64,000 bases of DNA from UBA11855 sp035297385 (GTDB taxonomy: Archaea > Thermoproteota > Bathyarchaeia > Bathyarchaeales > Bathycorpusculaceae): assembly GCA_035297385.1 (NCBI GenBank), contig DATGZD010000136.1, positions 1 to 64,000 on the forward strand. The letters are read 5' to 3'. Of this stretch, positions 33,548 through 41,674 are shown in pieces; position 1 is the stretch's first letter; the number at the start of each line of letters is the position of its first letter. The notes beneath the pieces were generated by a model that made no database searches, had not been told where the DNA came from, and worked only from the letters and a program-made list of their open reading frames with translations. A program made the position numbers and the translations under genes.

Positions 33548-33753
33548 TCACGTCTGAAAAAAAGGACATCCTGTATCCCTACCTTATCTGAAAAATTTAT
33601 TGCCTAGCATACACTCTGAAGTATATGCCTTATGCCTTCTATGTGCCCTGTACGCAGGAATTTACCTGTTCCCGATTCCACCGTCTCGTCTCGGGACTAA
33701 ATTTTAATTCAACTATTCTTTAAGAAAAGAGGGTAATACAAACGAAGATTGCT

Positions 33754-34785
33754 GTGGTTGGAGCTGGAATTGCAGGTACAACTTGTGCGAGTGAATTACA
33801 TAGATTTGGTCATGATGTAGAGATTTTTGAGATGTCTACAAAAGATAAGGCAACAAGACCTAGACAGATGGAAGGGAGTGTTAAGCTACTCAATAATGTT
33901 CCAGCAATAGAGCCTACTGGTCACATGAGAAGGCTTGAATTGCATTCTCCTAATGTAACAGTTTCTTTTAACGGGGACTTAGGTTTTTTCTATGAAATTG
34001 GTGGAATAAACGGTATCGAAGCAAAAGCTAGAAAGAATACTGAGCAATTAGTACCGATTCATTATTCGACAAGAATAGAGAATAAAATGCGGCTTCAAAA
34101 GGAGTTTGAGGTAATTGTTGCTGCTGATGGTTATCGTTCCGTAATTGCTAAAGAAGCGGGTCTTCTTGCTTCAAGACTACCAAGACAGGTTGGTGTTGGG
34201 GTTGGTTTTACGATAGAAGGTGATTTTAATCCTGAATTGATTGAAGTATGGGTTGATAATTATCTTTCTTTACATGGTTATTCGTATGTTATTCCTTTCT
34301 CGAAACATGAGGCTTCATTAGTGTCAGCTTCGATTGGAAAATCAATAAATTCAGTAACCTACGTTACGAGACTTAAAGAACTTGCTCAGTTTAGAGATTG
34401 GAAGTTGCAGGATAATTGGTTTGATTTTGAGAGTTGGTATGATTTTTCGTCGTACTCTAGAGGTAATTTGTATATCATTGGAAGTGCTGCGTCCTTTACT
34501 GAGCCTGCGTTTGGTTTTGGTTTAAAATGGGTAATTCAATCAGCTAAATTATGTGCAAAAGCTATAGATGAAAAACTCGACTTTAATTATCTATGTCGTA
34601 AGGAGCTTCTTTCAGATTTTAGATCCTTCGAAATTATGAGAAGATTTTCCAGTACAGCAGACAACGATGATTATGATAATTTTGTTAAAAAATTTAATAA
34701 TCCAGTGGTAAAGAAATTAGTAGAATCTGGAAAATCACTTTTCAAGAATGCATGCTTACTGCGTTTGCTGTTCCCAAGAATTTGA
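33754..34785 (+). CDS. FAD-dependent oxidoreductase (geranylgeranyl-reductase-like)
   Basis: About 343-347 residues. The dinucleotide-binding motif VVGAGIAGTTCASELHRFGH opens the protein; VIVAADGYRS and GNLYIIGSAASFTEPAFGFG are the second and third FAD motifs of the GR2/geranylgeranyl-reductase type. The first beta strand actually begins four codons upstream (ACG AAG ATT GCT), so GTG 33754 cuts it; AGAGGG lies 8 nt before the ACG at 33742. The substrate may be an isoprenoid double bond, which is inference. Confidence 0.8.
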   Translation: MVGAGIAGTTCASELHRFGHDVEIFEMSTKDKATRPRQMEGSVKLLNNVPAIEPTGHMRRLELHSPNVTVSFNGDLGFFYEIGGINGIEAKARKNTEQLVPIHYSTRIENKMRLQKEFEVIVAADGYRSVIAKEAGLLASRLPRQVGVGVGFTIEGDFNPELIEVWVDNYLSLHGYSYVIPFSKHEASLVSASIGKSINSVTYVTRLKELAQFRDWKLQDNWFDFESWYDFSSYSRGNLYIIGSAASFTEPAFGFGLKWVIQSAKLCAKAIDEKLDFNYLCRKELLSDFRSFEIMRRFSSTADNDDYDNFVKKFNNPVVKKLVESGKSLFKNACLLRLLFPRI

Positions 34786-35011
34786 GAAGTAATTGAAAAT
34801 AATAAATTTAGCTTGTAATAGGCTAGAATGTGTGTTAATAACAGGTAGAAATCAATTGTCGTTCTTTTAACAATTTTTTAAAATGCTTGATAGAAGGCTG
34901 TAAGTGAAATCAGACTTTTTTCTTCTTTTTGAAGAAAGTGAACTTATCTTTAGAGGGTAGTGCTATCTACACTAGTTATAGTGGTGGCGCTGGTGTATTT
35001 GAAAAATGCTC

Positions 35012-35635
35012 TTAATCATACATTTTTCCAGATTTTTCGTAATGTCTCTTTATCATTGCAATGATGAATGAAGGTATGATGGGTTTTATGAAATAATTAT
35101 TGACGATCAGTTTATCTTCACTTTTTATGTCAGAAGCAATTTGGGTATATGCTTTTTTCAGTTGACGGTAGGAAAAAGGGATTTTTCTTGTCATTACCAC
35201 AACAGGACCAGTTCCAATGCATACGGCAAAGCGCCAGTTAAGAGAAAGTCTTTGACAAAAGTTTTGTACAACTCTAATTGCTTCTCCTGTTGTTTGTTCC
35301 GCTCTTGGAAAACCACAGTTAATAATCGCGTAAATTTTCGCATCTTTGTTATATTGATTGTCAGTTTTTGTATACTGATAGTAGTCTTCGAGTAATCGCA
35401 TGAGTGAGCCCGGAAGTCCATAGTTGTGCAATGGAAAAGTGAAGACGATTGCGTCAGCGTTAGCCATTGTTTTCAACATGTCTGTTGGATAATTTTCTAT
35501 TACTTTAGCTCTGACCGTAAGGGTTGATTTTTCACAGTGCTTTTCTGGGAGCCTGTTCTCTAGGTCTTTTAGGAATTGTAATGATGAGGCACTTTTGCCC
35601 CTGAGACTTCCGTTCACCAAGCAGATATTTACCAA
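35012..35635 (-). CDS. NADPH-dependent FMN reductase-like flavodoxin-fold protein
   Basis: 207 residues. NICLVNGSLRGKSASSLQFL is the FMN-phosphate loop; AIVFTFPLHNYGLPGSLMRL is the second flavin loop; YAIINCGFPRAEQTTGEAI follows. The family reduces quinones or Fe(III) using NAD(P)H. TTG start, 3 nt after the stop of the upstream gene, so co-transcribed with 35639-36154. The C-terminal extension (IIPSFIIAMIKRHY) may be amphipathic. Confidence 0.85.
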   Translation of the reverse strand: MVNICLVNGSLRGKSASSLQFLKDLENRLPEKHCEKSTLTVRAKVIENYPTDMLKTMANADAIVFTFPLHNYGLPGSLMRLLEDYYQYTKTDNQYNKDAKIYAIINCGFPRAEQTTGEAIRVVQNFCQRLSLNWRFAVCIGTGPVVVMTRKIPFSYRQLKKAYTQIASDIKSEDKLIVNNYFIKPIIPSFIIAMIKRHYEKSGKMYD

Positions 35636-35638
35636 GGT

Positions 35639-36154
35639 TTATTCCACTTTTCTTTTTATGGCATCAATAACTGCAGAATTGTCTTCGATTGATTTGCTTA
35701 CAAATACGTCTACTTGTTTATCCATGTCAGGATGAACAATATCCGCCTTTCCACGGTGTTTCGCTATAAGATCAATGAAAGTATTTTTTTCCTCATCATT
35801 CACATCTTCGCCAAAACCTATAATCACTTGCCATTCATGACTACCTGTTCCTTTGTTTATGGCAGCCGCAATTGTTGAAGAATAATGTCCAAACAAAATT
35901 GGAGTCAAATAAAATGTTACAGAATACTTCTTTACCTGTTGTCTTATCTTTTGAACAACGTCTTTATGTACGCATTCACCAGGATGTTTTGTCAGGCAAA
36001 GGAGGCATCCAAGACATTGGAATACATCATTCTTCCCAAGCTCAAATACATCAACCTTGTTGCCCATTTCCTTTATGATATTTACTAGTTTGATTCTTAA
36101 GTCCTCAGAAAGATCTGTTTTTGAGTCCTTATCTAAAATCAAAAGAGCATTCAA
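35639..36154 (-). CDS. Flavodoxin-like protein with Cys cluster
   Basis: 171 residues. It has a flavodoxin-like start (MNALLILDKDSKTDLSEDLR) and a CLGCLLCLTKHPGEC cluster at residues 48-62, as in iron-sulfur flavoproteins. TPILFGHYSSTIAAAINKG fits the second flavin loop. It forms a two-gene operon with the reductase downstream and probably works with it in electron transfer. It lacks the first-loop SxRxxS of typical FMN reductases. Confidence 0.75.
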   Translation of the reverse strand: MNALLILDKDSKTDLSEDLRIKLVNIIKEMGNKVDVFELGKNDVFQCLGCLLCLTKHPGECVHKDVVQKIRQQVKKYSVTFYLTPILFGHYSSTIAAAINKGTGSHEWQVIIGFGEDVNDEEKNTFIDLIAKHRGKADIVHPDMDKQVDVFVSKSIEDNSAVIDAIKRKVE

Positions 36155-36440
36155 AATTATTCTCCATAGACACTCTTGTAGGTTCTAATATGTTTCTTGT
36201 GTGTATATCCAAATTTTTTCTTTGTTTAGATATTTAATTCTTAGGTTAAGATACTAAAAAGTGGCACACTAAAGAGTATCTCAGGCTCCACAAAATATGA
36301 GAGTACACGAGACCATCAACTATTTTTTGGAACAATAATTATCATTATAAAGCTTGATGAATATCATACATAAAAACGGGTATGAACCTCTTAATGTTCT
36401 CAGTTGACAAGAAAAAAGATGGTTTGTTTATTTTGTAGCT

Positions 36441-38906
36441 TTAGTGTTTTTTGAGTATCATTATGTTTATTGTAACTGCTATAACAACTGCAATTATGAT
36501 TGCAATTGCTGCACCAATAATAGTCATTGTATAGTCTGGGATTGTTTGTTGTTGTGTAGAAGTTTCTGTTGATGCTTTAATTACGCTTAGTGCGGTTTCT
36601 CCGTACGAACCATAATAAGAGTTGCTTCCATCAAATGTGGCGTAGACTGTGTATTCTCCTTCAGTTGGAGCTGTCCATGTTTTCTTGTATAAGCCGTCGC
36701 TGTCACTTGTCACTGTTCCGATATTGATTACGTCGCCGTTTGGACCTACGGCAGCCAATCTTACTGTAACTCCGTCTGGCTTTGGTGGGTTATTCAAAAG
36801 TGTAGCGTTCTGCATGTTAAGGTAATCCATCCACTCACTCATTGAGGAGTCTGCAACTGCTGGAGTCCCTGGTTGAGCTGGAGATTGATCTAAAACATTG
36901 CCTTTGATCAAAACTGCTGCGCCATTGGTGACGACGTCATTCTGTATCGTTATTGATGTTGAGGTTTGGCCTTTGCCTACACAATAGAGGTTACCATCGA
37001 AGTCTCCTGTACCCATAACATACCCATTAGCAGCGGAAGAGGGGCGAATTCCACCGTTTAGAGTCCACGTAATATCTCCTGTAGTAGCGTTAACACATAC
37101 GAGCATTGCAAACCTTGGAATAGGGTTGATTTTGTATTGTGATGAATAGCCTGCGAATACGTAGATGTTCCCGCCCACCATGACCATATGGTTCACAGTA
37201 GACATGGTATTAGTGTTGTACTCCGCTGAAGGAATAGCCTTACTCCGCCATACCTCCTCTCCTGTTGTCAAACTGTAAGCACGCGTTGTACCATCAGGGA
37301 ACATGCTATACAGGTTATTGTAGTCATTAGTAGTAGACCAGTAAGTAGTCCATGCTGTAGCCCACGGTGAGTCATTGAAGCTCGTACTTGTCCAAAGTAA
37401 AGTGCCTGTAACCATGGAGTAGCATTTGAATGTTGATGCCACGGGGTCTAAGACAATAAAGTAGGGCATGCTTTGCATACAGAATGCCTCGTTAGCTGAG
37501 ACTGGATATGTCAGAGTAAGGTTCCATAGTGAGGCACCGGTGTCTGCGTCATACCCCCAGAACTGGTTGCGTGCGGTTGTCACAATCGCATCTGTTGATG
37601 CTCCAAAGAAAGATATAGCGTTAGCTCCGAGTGGTTTTGGCAATGGTGTTTTCCATGTAATTCCTGTTGACCAATTGTTATTCACAACTTTCGACATATT
37701 CCAACAATATACGGAGCCACTTGATACTCCATATGCAAGTGGGGTATTATCAACAAGTTGAACAGAAGTGCCTGCAGTAACGTTAACGATTGACCGCATT
37801 AGTGCTCCAGTAAAGGGATCATAGTAATTCCACGCACTTCCACTGCTTTGAAATAGATATGGTGTAGGGCTATGTCCATAGGAGCTCTCGAGAAGTACTG
37901 AAGGATCTAGGTAGCTTTGAGTACTTGCGCTGCCAGGGAAATGGAGCCCAGCAAGATAGGAGCCGAACCCACCAGCAGCAATCGAGCCATTCATTGTGTA
38001 TAATATTTTCCCAGTTGCTAGATCAATGCATTCAAAGGTGCTAGTATTTGGAATACCGACGAATAATCTGCCGTCCATGACTGTAGTGCCTATCGCAGAA
38101 CCTTGAGCACCATAGCTGACGGTGCCACAATCTCCGCCTATAATACCTCCTGCTCTAAGAGGTTGTTTCCAAACAATGTGACCAGTGTTAGGTCCTGAAC
38201 CATAAGGCTGCCATAATCTTTGGCCTGGACCGACAACTGGACCAAGTGTAGAGGCACTGCCAAGCCAGTCGCCTGAGATTTGATACCATTCTCTGTTGTT
38301 GCTGTTTATCGGATAGCTCCAGTACACGTTCGGGTTTGGTAATGGTGACCATGGATAACCATTAAGTATACCTGCCAAAACGGGTTCAGTTTGAACTGTA
38401 AAATGGAATGTGTTGCTTGTGCATCCTAAGTATTGTACTGTTCCTGTATTGTCAGTTAAGTTCTGTGTAGGCATTGCGAATGATACACTCCAGTTACCTG
38501 CCATGTTAGGTGCATAAAAGAAATATATGGCGCCAAGTGCTTGCGTTTGTCCTGGAACGTATGAACCTGTTCCGTCTACTGGCATGAAAGTGTCTTTTGT
38601 TCCGTCAGGTCTTACAAATGTCAGCGTTACACCGGTAAAGCCTCGATAGTATGGTTGATAAGCGTAGTTTGTGGGCATAGGATAGACCCATAGGTTTACA
38701 CTTAAATTTTGGCCGACTCCCACGAGTGTTGGTGCGACGGTGATGTAACCAACAGTTTTCTCTGGCTGAAGGACTCCAACTTGAGCCAAACTTGGTTGAA
38801 CAAAAGCAATTGTCAATGTCATAGTTAACAGTAGAATCAATGATATTGAGGTGATTGTTTTTTTGTTTCCATGAAGTTTACTTGTTTTAAGTCTAAAATT
38901 TTTCAT
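36441..38906 (-). CDS. PQQ-type beta-propeller/Ig surface protein 1
   Basis: 821 residues. Signal peptide (residues about 18-43, ending QPSLAQVG), an N-terminal Ig-like domain (TVAPTLVGVGQNLSVNLWVY), the junction NREWYQISGDWLG, and a beta-propeller with PQQ-like repeats such as CIDLATGKILYTMNGS and WGYDADTGASLWNLT. A C-terminal Ig-like domain (DGLYKKTWTAPTEGEYTVYA) and a single membrane helix ending MILKKH follow. It is probably anchored outside the cell. It is the most distant of the cluster with gene 50183-52567. Only a weak 4-bp leader hairpin is visible. Confidence 0.85.
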   Translation of the reverse strand: MKNFRLKTSKLHGNKKTITSISLILLLTMTLTIAFVQPSLAQVGVLQPEKTVGYITVAPTLVGVGQNLSVNLWVYPMPTNYAYQPYYRGFTGVTLTFVRPDGTKDTFMPVDGTGSYVPGQTQALGAIYFFYAPNMAGNWSVSFAMPTQNLTDNTGTVQYLGCTSNTFHFTVQTEPVLAGILNGYPWSPLPNPNVYWSYPINSNNREWYQISGDWLGSASTLGPVVGPGQRLWQPYGSGPNTGHIVWKQPLRAGGIIGGDCGTVSYGAQGSAIGTTVMDGRLFVGIPNTSTFECIDLATGKILYTMNGSIAAGGFGSYLAGLHFPGSASTQSYLDPSVLLESSYGHSPTPYLFQSSGSAWNYYDPFTGALMRSIVNVTAGTSVQLVDNTPLAYGVSSGSVYCWNMSKVVNNNWSTGITWKTPLPKPLGANAISFFGASTDAIVTTARNQFWGYDADTGASLWNLTLTYPVSANEAFCMQSMPYFIVLDPVASTFKCYSMVTGTLLWTSTSFNDSPWATAWTTYWSTTNDYNNLYSMFPDGTTRAYSLTTGEEVWRSKAIPSAEYNTNTMSTVNHMVMVGGNIYVFAGYSSQYKINPIPRFAMLVCVNATTGDITWTLNGGIRPSSAANGYVMGTGDFDGNLYCVGKGQTSTSITIQNDVVTNGAAVLIKGNVLDQSPAQPGTPAVADSSMSEWMDYLNMQNATLLNNPPKPDGVTVRLAAVGPNGDVINIGTVTSDSDGLYKKTWTAPTEGEYTVYATFDGSNSYYGSYGETALSVIKASTETSTQQQTIPDYTMTIIGAAIAIIIAVVIAVTINIMILKKH

Positions 38907-39139
38907 TCTTTTCTCCCTTTCTAATTTTTTTGCTATAAGGCAACGTGTGATTGCTCAACTTTACTAATAAATTTTTCTAATTTATGGTATATTATTGGTA
39001 GTAAGAAATGCTGACAGGCAACAATACACCAATTTGTGAGAATATATGAGGCAGTATCTTGGAAAGAGTTAATAACTAATTCTTCCCATAATGCCAGAAT
39101 AAACTGATACAAATCTGTCTAGAAAAAGGATGACTTGAT

Positions 39140-39637
39140 GTGAAATTGGACTCCACAGACATAAGAATTATCAAACTCCTTCAAAAAGATGCCAGAGCTA
39201 GTATTGCAAGTATTGCGCGGCATCTAAGAATTTCTCCGAACGCCACACATGCGCGGTATAAAAAAATCCAAAGATCAGGCATCATAAAGAAGACGTTCAT
39301 TCCTACATATTTGCCTCAGTACGCATCTGGAAAAACCCAGGCTTACAAGAAGCAAATCATCATAAGATCAACAAACAGAGAAGTTGAAAGAATCGTGAAA
39401 TTCATACAAAACGTCAACTTGGAACATTCACAGATTGAATGTTGGGAAACCATAGGCCATTACAATATTTTAGTATGGATTATTTCAGAGAATCCTATTG
39501 ACCTACACCTAATAAAAGATAAAATTCTGAGCCAACCTGGAGTGCTCGAAGCAAAAGCCGCCGTCGTTTCAGATATGGTTGATTATTCGTCACAGATTGA
39601 CTTACATCATTTAGCGGAGAGAAAAAGAAATGGATAA
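39140..39637 (+). CDS. Lrp/AsnC-family regulator 1
   Basis: 165 residues. An N-terminal HTH (DSTDIRIIKLLQKDARASIA, SIARHLRISPNATHARYKKI) and a C-terminal RAM-like ligand/dimer domain (QIECWETIGHYNILVWIISE). Lrp proteins usually respond to amino acids or metabolites. It overlaps the next Lrp gene by 8 nt (ATG at 39630), so both come from one transcript. It sits among the six surface-protein genes and may control them. Confidence 0.9.
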   Translation: MKLDSTDIRIIKLLQKDARASIASIARHLRISPNATHARYKKIQRSGIIKKTFIPTYLPQYASGKTQAYKKQIIIRSTNREVERIVKFIQNVNLEHSQIECWETIGHYNILVWIISENPIDLHLIKDKILSQPGVLEAKAAVVSDMVDYSSQIDLHHLAERKRNG

Positions 39638-40136
39638 TGTAGATTGGCAGATAATGGACATGCTTCTGAGGGATGCGAGAAAATCATACTCAGAGATTGG
39701 AAAAGTTTTGGGTTTAGGAAAGGACTCAATACAAAAACGGGTGAAAAAATTGCAGGAACAGGGTATCTTGGGAACTCCAATAGCTATTTTGGATGCCAGA
39801 AAATGTGGGTTTGAAGGCATCGTTGACTTCTTTATCAAGGCAGATTCGGAATTGAAAGATGTGGAGACATTTGAGGCTCAACTCGCAAAATTACCCTACA
39901 TATTGACTTTTGCTAGGACTCTTGGGGACTACAACCTATACGTAAGTTCTTTCTTTAGAAACTTTGATGACATAAGAGAAATTGTAGAAGTGATAAAGAG
40001 TAATGGAAATTTCTCTTCCTTTGAAATGACGATCTATAGAAAGGACGTGTCTAACCCGCTAATTGTACCATTTGTGGATGGCAATCCTGAAAATAGTATA
40101 CTATACAAAATACATACAAAATACCAGCAGGCATAA
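39630..40136 (+). CDS. Lrp/AsnC-family regulator 2
   Basis: 168 residues: HTH with VDWQIMDMLLRDARKSYSEI and GLGKDSIQKRVKKLQEQGIL, then an alpha-beta domain with ILTFARTLGDYNLYVSSFF. It overlaps the first Lrp gene and may form a heteromer with it. A U-rich end and the start of the MFS gene follow within about 125 nt. Confidence 0.9.
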   Translation: MDNVDWQIMDMLLRDARKSYSEIGKVLGLGKDSIQKRVKKLQEQGILGTPIAILDARKCGFEGIVDFFIKADSELKDVETFEAQLAKLPYILTFARTLGDYNLYVSSFFRNFDDIREIVEVIKSNGNFSSFEMTIYRKDVSNPLIVPFVDGNPENSILYKIHTKYQQA

Positions 40137-40262
40137 GTTTTTCATAATTCTTCAGTGCCAAATTGCAGCCGTAAATTCTAAAAGGTTTATTCGACCATAA
40201 AACAGTAGAGACCGGCCAAATTCAACAGTGAAAGGATTAGCAAATAAGGATGCATCCTAGCA

Positions 40263-41534
40263 GTGCAAACCAAACAAGATTTCGTTACTGAAACAGAAGT
40301 ACGTTCGAGCATTGTGCGTAATACTCTATTTCTTGTCGGAAACAGCGTCGTATTTGCGTGGGTTACACAGATTGTTTTTGTAATAGCACCGATTATTGTT
40401 GTTGAAGCCACAGGTTCGGTTGCCCTTGGAGGTCTTGCCACAGCTTTAGTCTTGAGTGGTGATATGCCCTCTAATCTTTATGCTGGAAGATTAGCAGATA
40501 CAATTGGTCGCAAAAAAACACTGCTAATAGGATCTATACTTGGATTTATTGGTCTACTTGCGATGGCACTCTCAAGATTGTTATTGGAACTCCCACTCTT
40601 TTGGGCAGGTCTTTTTGTTTTTGCGTTAGGCACGGGATTCTTCGTTATGAATAGAACAGCGATGGCGGATATGTATCCAAGGAATAGGGGGCAAGGTCTT
40701 GGGTATTTGAACACTGGAAATTTTGTTGGGTCTATAACAGCACCAGTTCTTATTGCGGGTTTAACTGGGTTGGCTGTTTTGGCGGGCATAGATTATTATG
40801 ATATTCTGGTTCTTGCGTGTCTACCAATTTCAGTGTTTGCAGGGATTCTAATTGCATTAATTAGGAGGGAACCAAAATTGATTGCTCATTTTTTGGACAC
40901 TTCGACTTCAGGTTCTACTGAGATTCACAATTCGAGACGAGTATCTTGGGTTTCAGGAATGCATGGCAAACGAGACCTTTTGCTTTTGTTCATAATTTCG
41001 TCACTATCTGTTGGAGGAGTTTCGATTGTATTATCGTTGTGTCCGATTCTTCTGCATAGTGTAGGGACAGAAATAGGGTTGATTAGTTTTTCAATTGCTT
41101 TGATTAGTGTGGGGACAGGCGGATTAGCGATAATTTTAGGGAAATTGGCAGATAAATTTGGGCGAAGAAAATGCATTTTCTTTGGTGCGATAATAATGGG
41201 TATTGGCTTAGTATTATTGCCCTTTACCCAAAACTACGTTCTTATTAGTGTCGCCAGTTTTCTCGTGGGCTTAGGTGGAGGTGCAATAGCTATTGCATCC
41301 ACTGCATTGGTTTGTGATATGGTTGCTCCCAATAACAGAGGAAAAGTGTTGGGCACAAATAGTTTTGTAATAAACATTTTTACGTTTAGTCTTCCACCAC
41401 TCGCGGGGATATTGCTTACTTCGTCTGGGCCTTTTTCGGTTTCAACTCTAGGCGCTATAGTAGCTGCCGTAGTCGTCCTCTCGATGATTTTAGTTTCACG
41501 TAGACCAGTACAGGGGCAGCCGAATTGTGAATGA
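40263..41534 (+). CDS. Major facilitator superfamily transporter
   Basis: 423 residues with 12 predicted membrane helices. The loop 2-3 motif GRLADTIGRKKTLLIGSILG (about residues 78-97) and its repeat in the second half, GKLADKFGRRKCIFFGAII, are the MFS signature. The region around residue 115 (FWAGLFVFALGTGFFVMNRT) is typical of drug-efflux-type members. GTG start. It lies downstream of the Lrp pair, which may regulate it. Substrate unknown. Confidence 0.92.
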   Translation: MQTKQDFVTETEVRSSIVRNTLFLVGNSVVFAWVTQIVFVIAPIIVVEATGSVALGGLATALVLSGDMPSNLYAGRLADTIGRKKTLLIGSILGFIGLLAMALSRLLLELPLFWAGLFVFALGTGFFVMNRTAMADMYPRNRGQGLGYLNTGNFVGSITAPVLIAGLTGLAVLAGIDYYDILVLACLPISVFAGILIALIRREPKLIAHFLDTSTSGSTEIHNSRRVSWVSGMHGKRDLLLLFIISSLSVGGVSIVLSLCPILLHSVGTEIGLISFSIALISVGTGGLAIILGKLADKFGRRKCIFFGAIIMGIGLVLLPFTQNYVLISVASFLVGLGGGAIAIASTALVCDMVAPNNRGKVLGTNSFVINIFTFSLPPLAGILLTSSGPFSVSTLGAIVAAVVVLSMILVSRRPVQGQPNCE

Positions 41535-41630
41535 AATCGAACTGACTATTTTTGGTCTAATTCTGCTTATCTGCTAACTCCTTGTTTGGAGTAAGGCTTA
41601 AAACTGAATTAGACACATACTTTGTTTTTG

Positions 41631-41650
41631 CAGAGTGTTTTCAGACTCTG
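41631..41650 (+). promoter_or_regulatory. Leader hairpin, surface protein 2
   Basis: CAGAGT and ACTCTG pair across an 8-nt loop. The hairpin ends 24 nt before the start codon; AAGGAG lies between. CTTAAAA at 41596-41602 is a possible TATA box about 30 nt before the hairpin. Confidence 0.6.
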
Positions 41651-41674
41651 ACAAAATAAAAGGAGAAAAGAAAG

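Noticed and set aside
28257..33710. Possible CRISPR array from repeated AT-rich units
   Set aside because: Units are 0.5-1 kb apart with genes between them; no spacer regularity and no cas genes.
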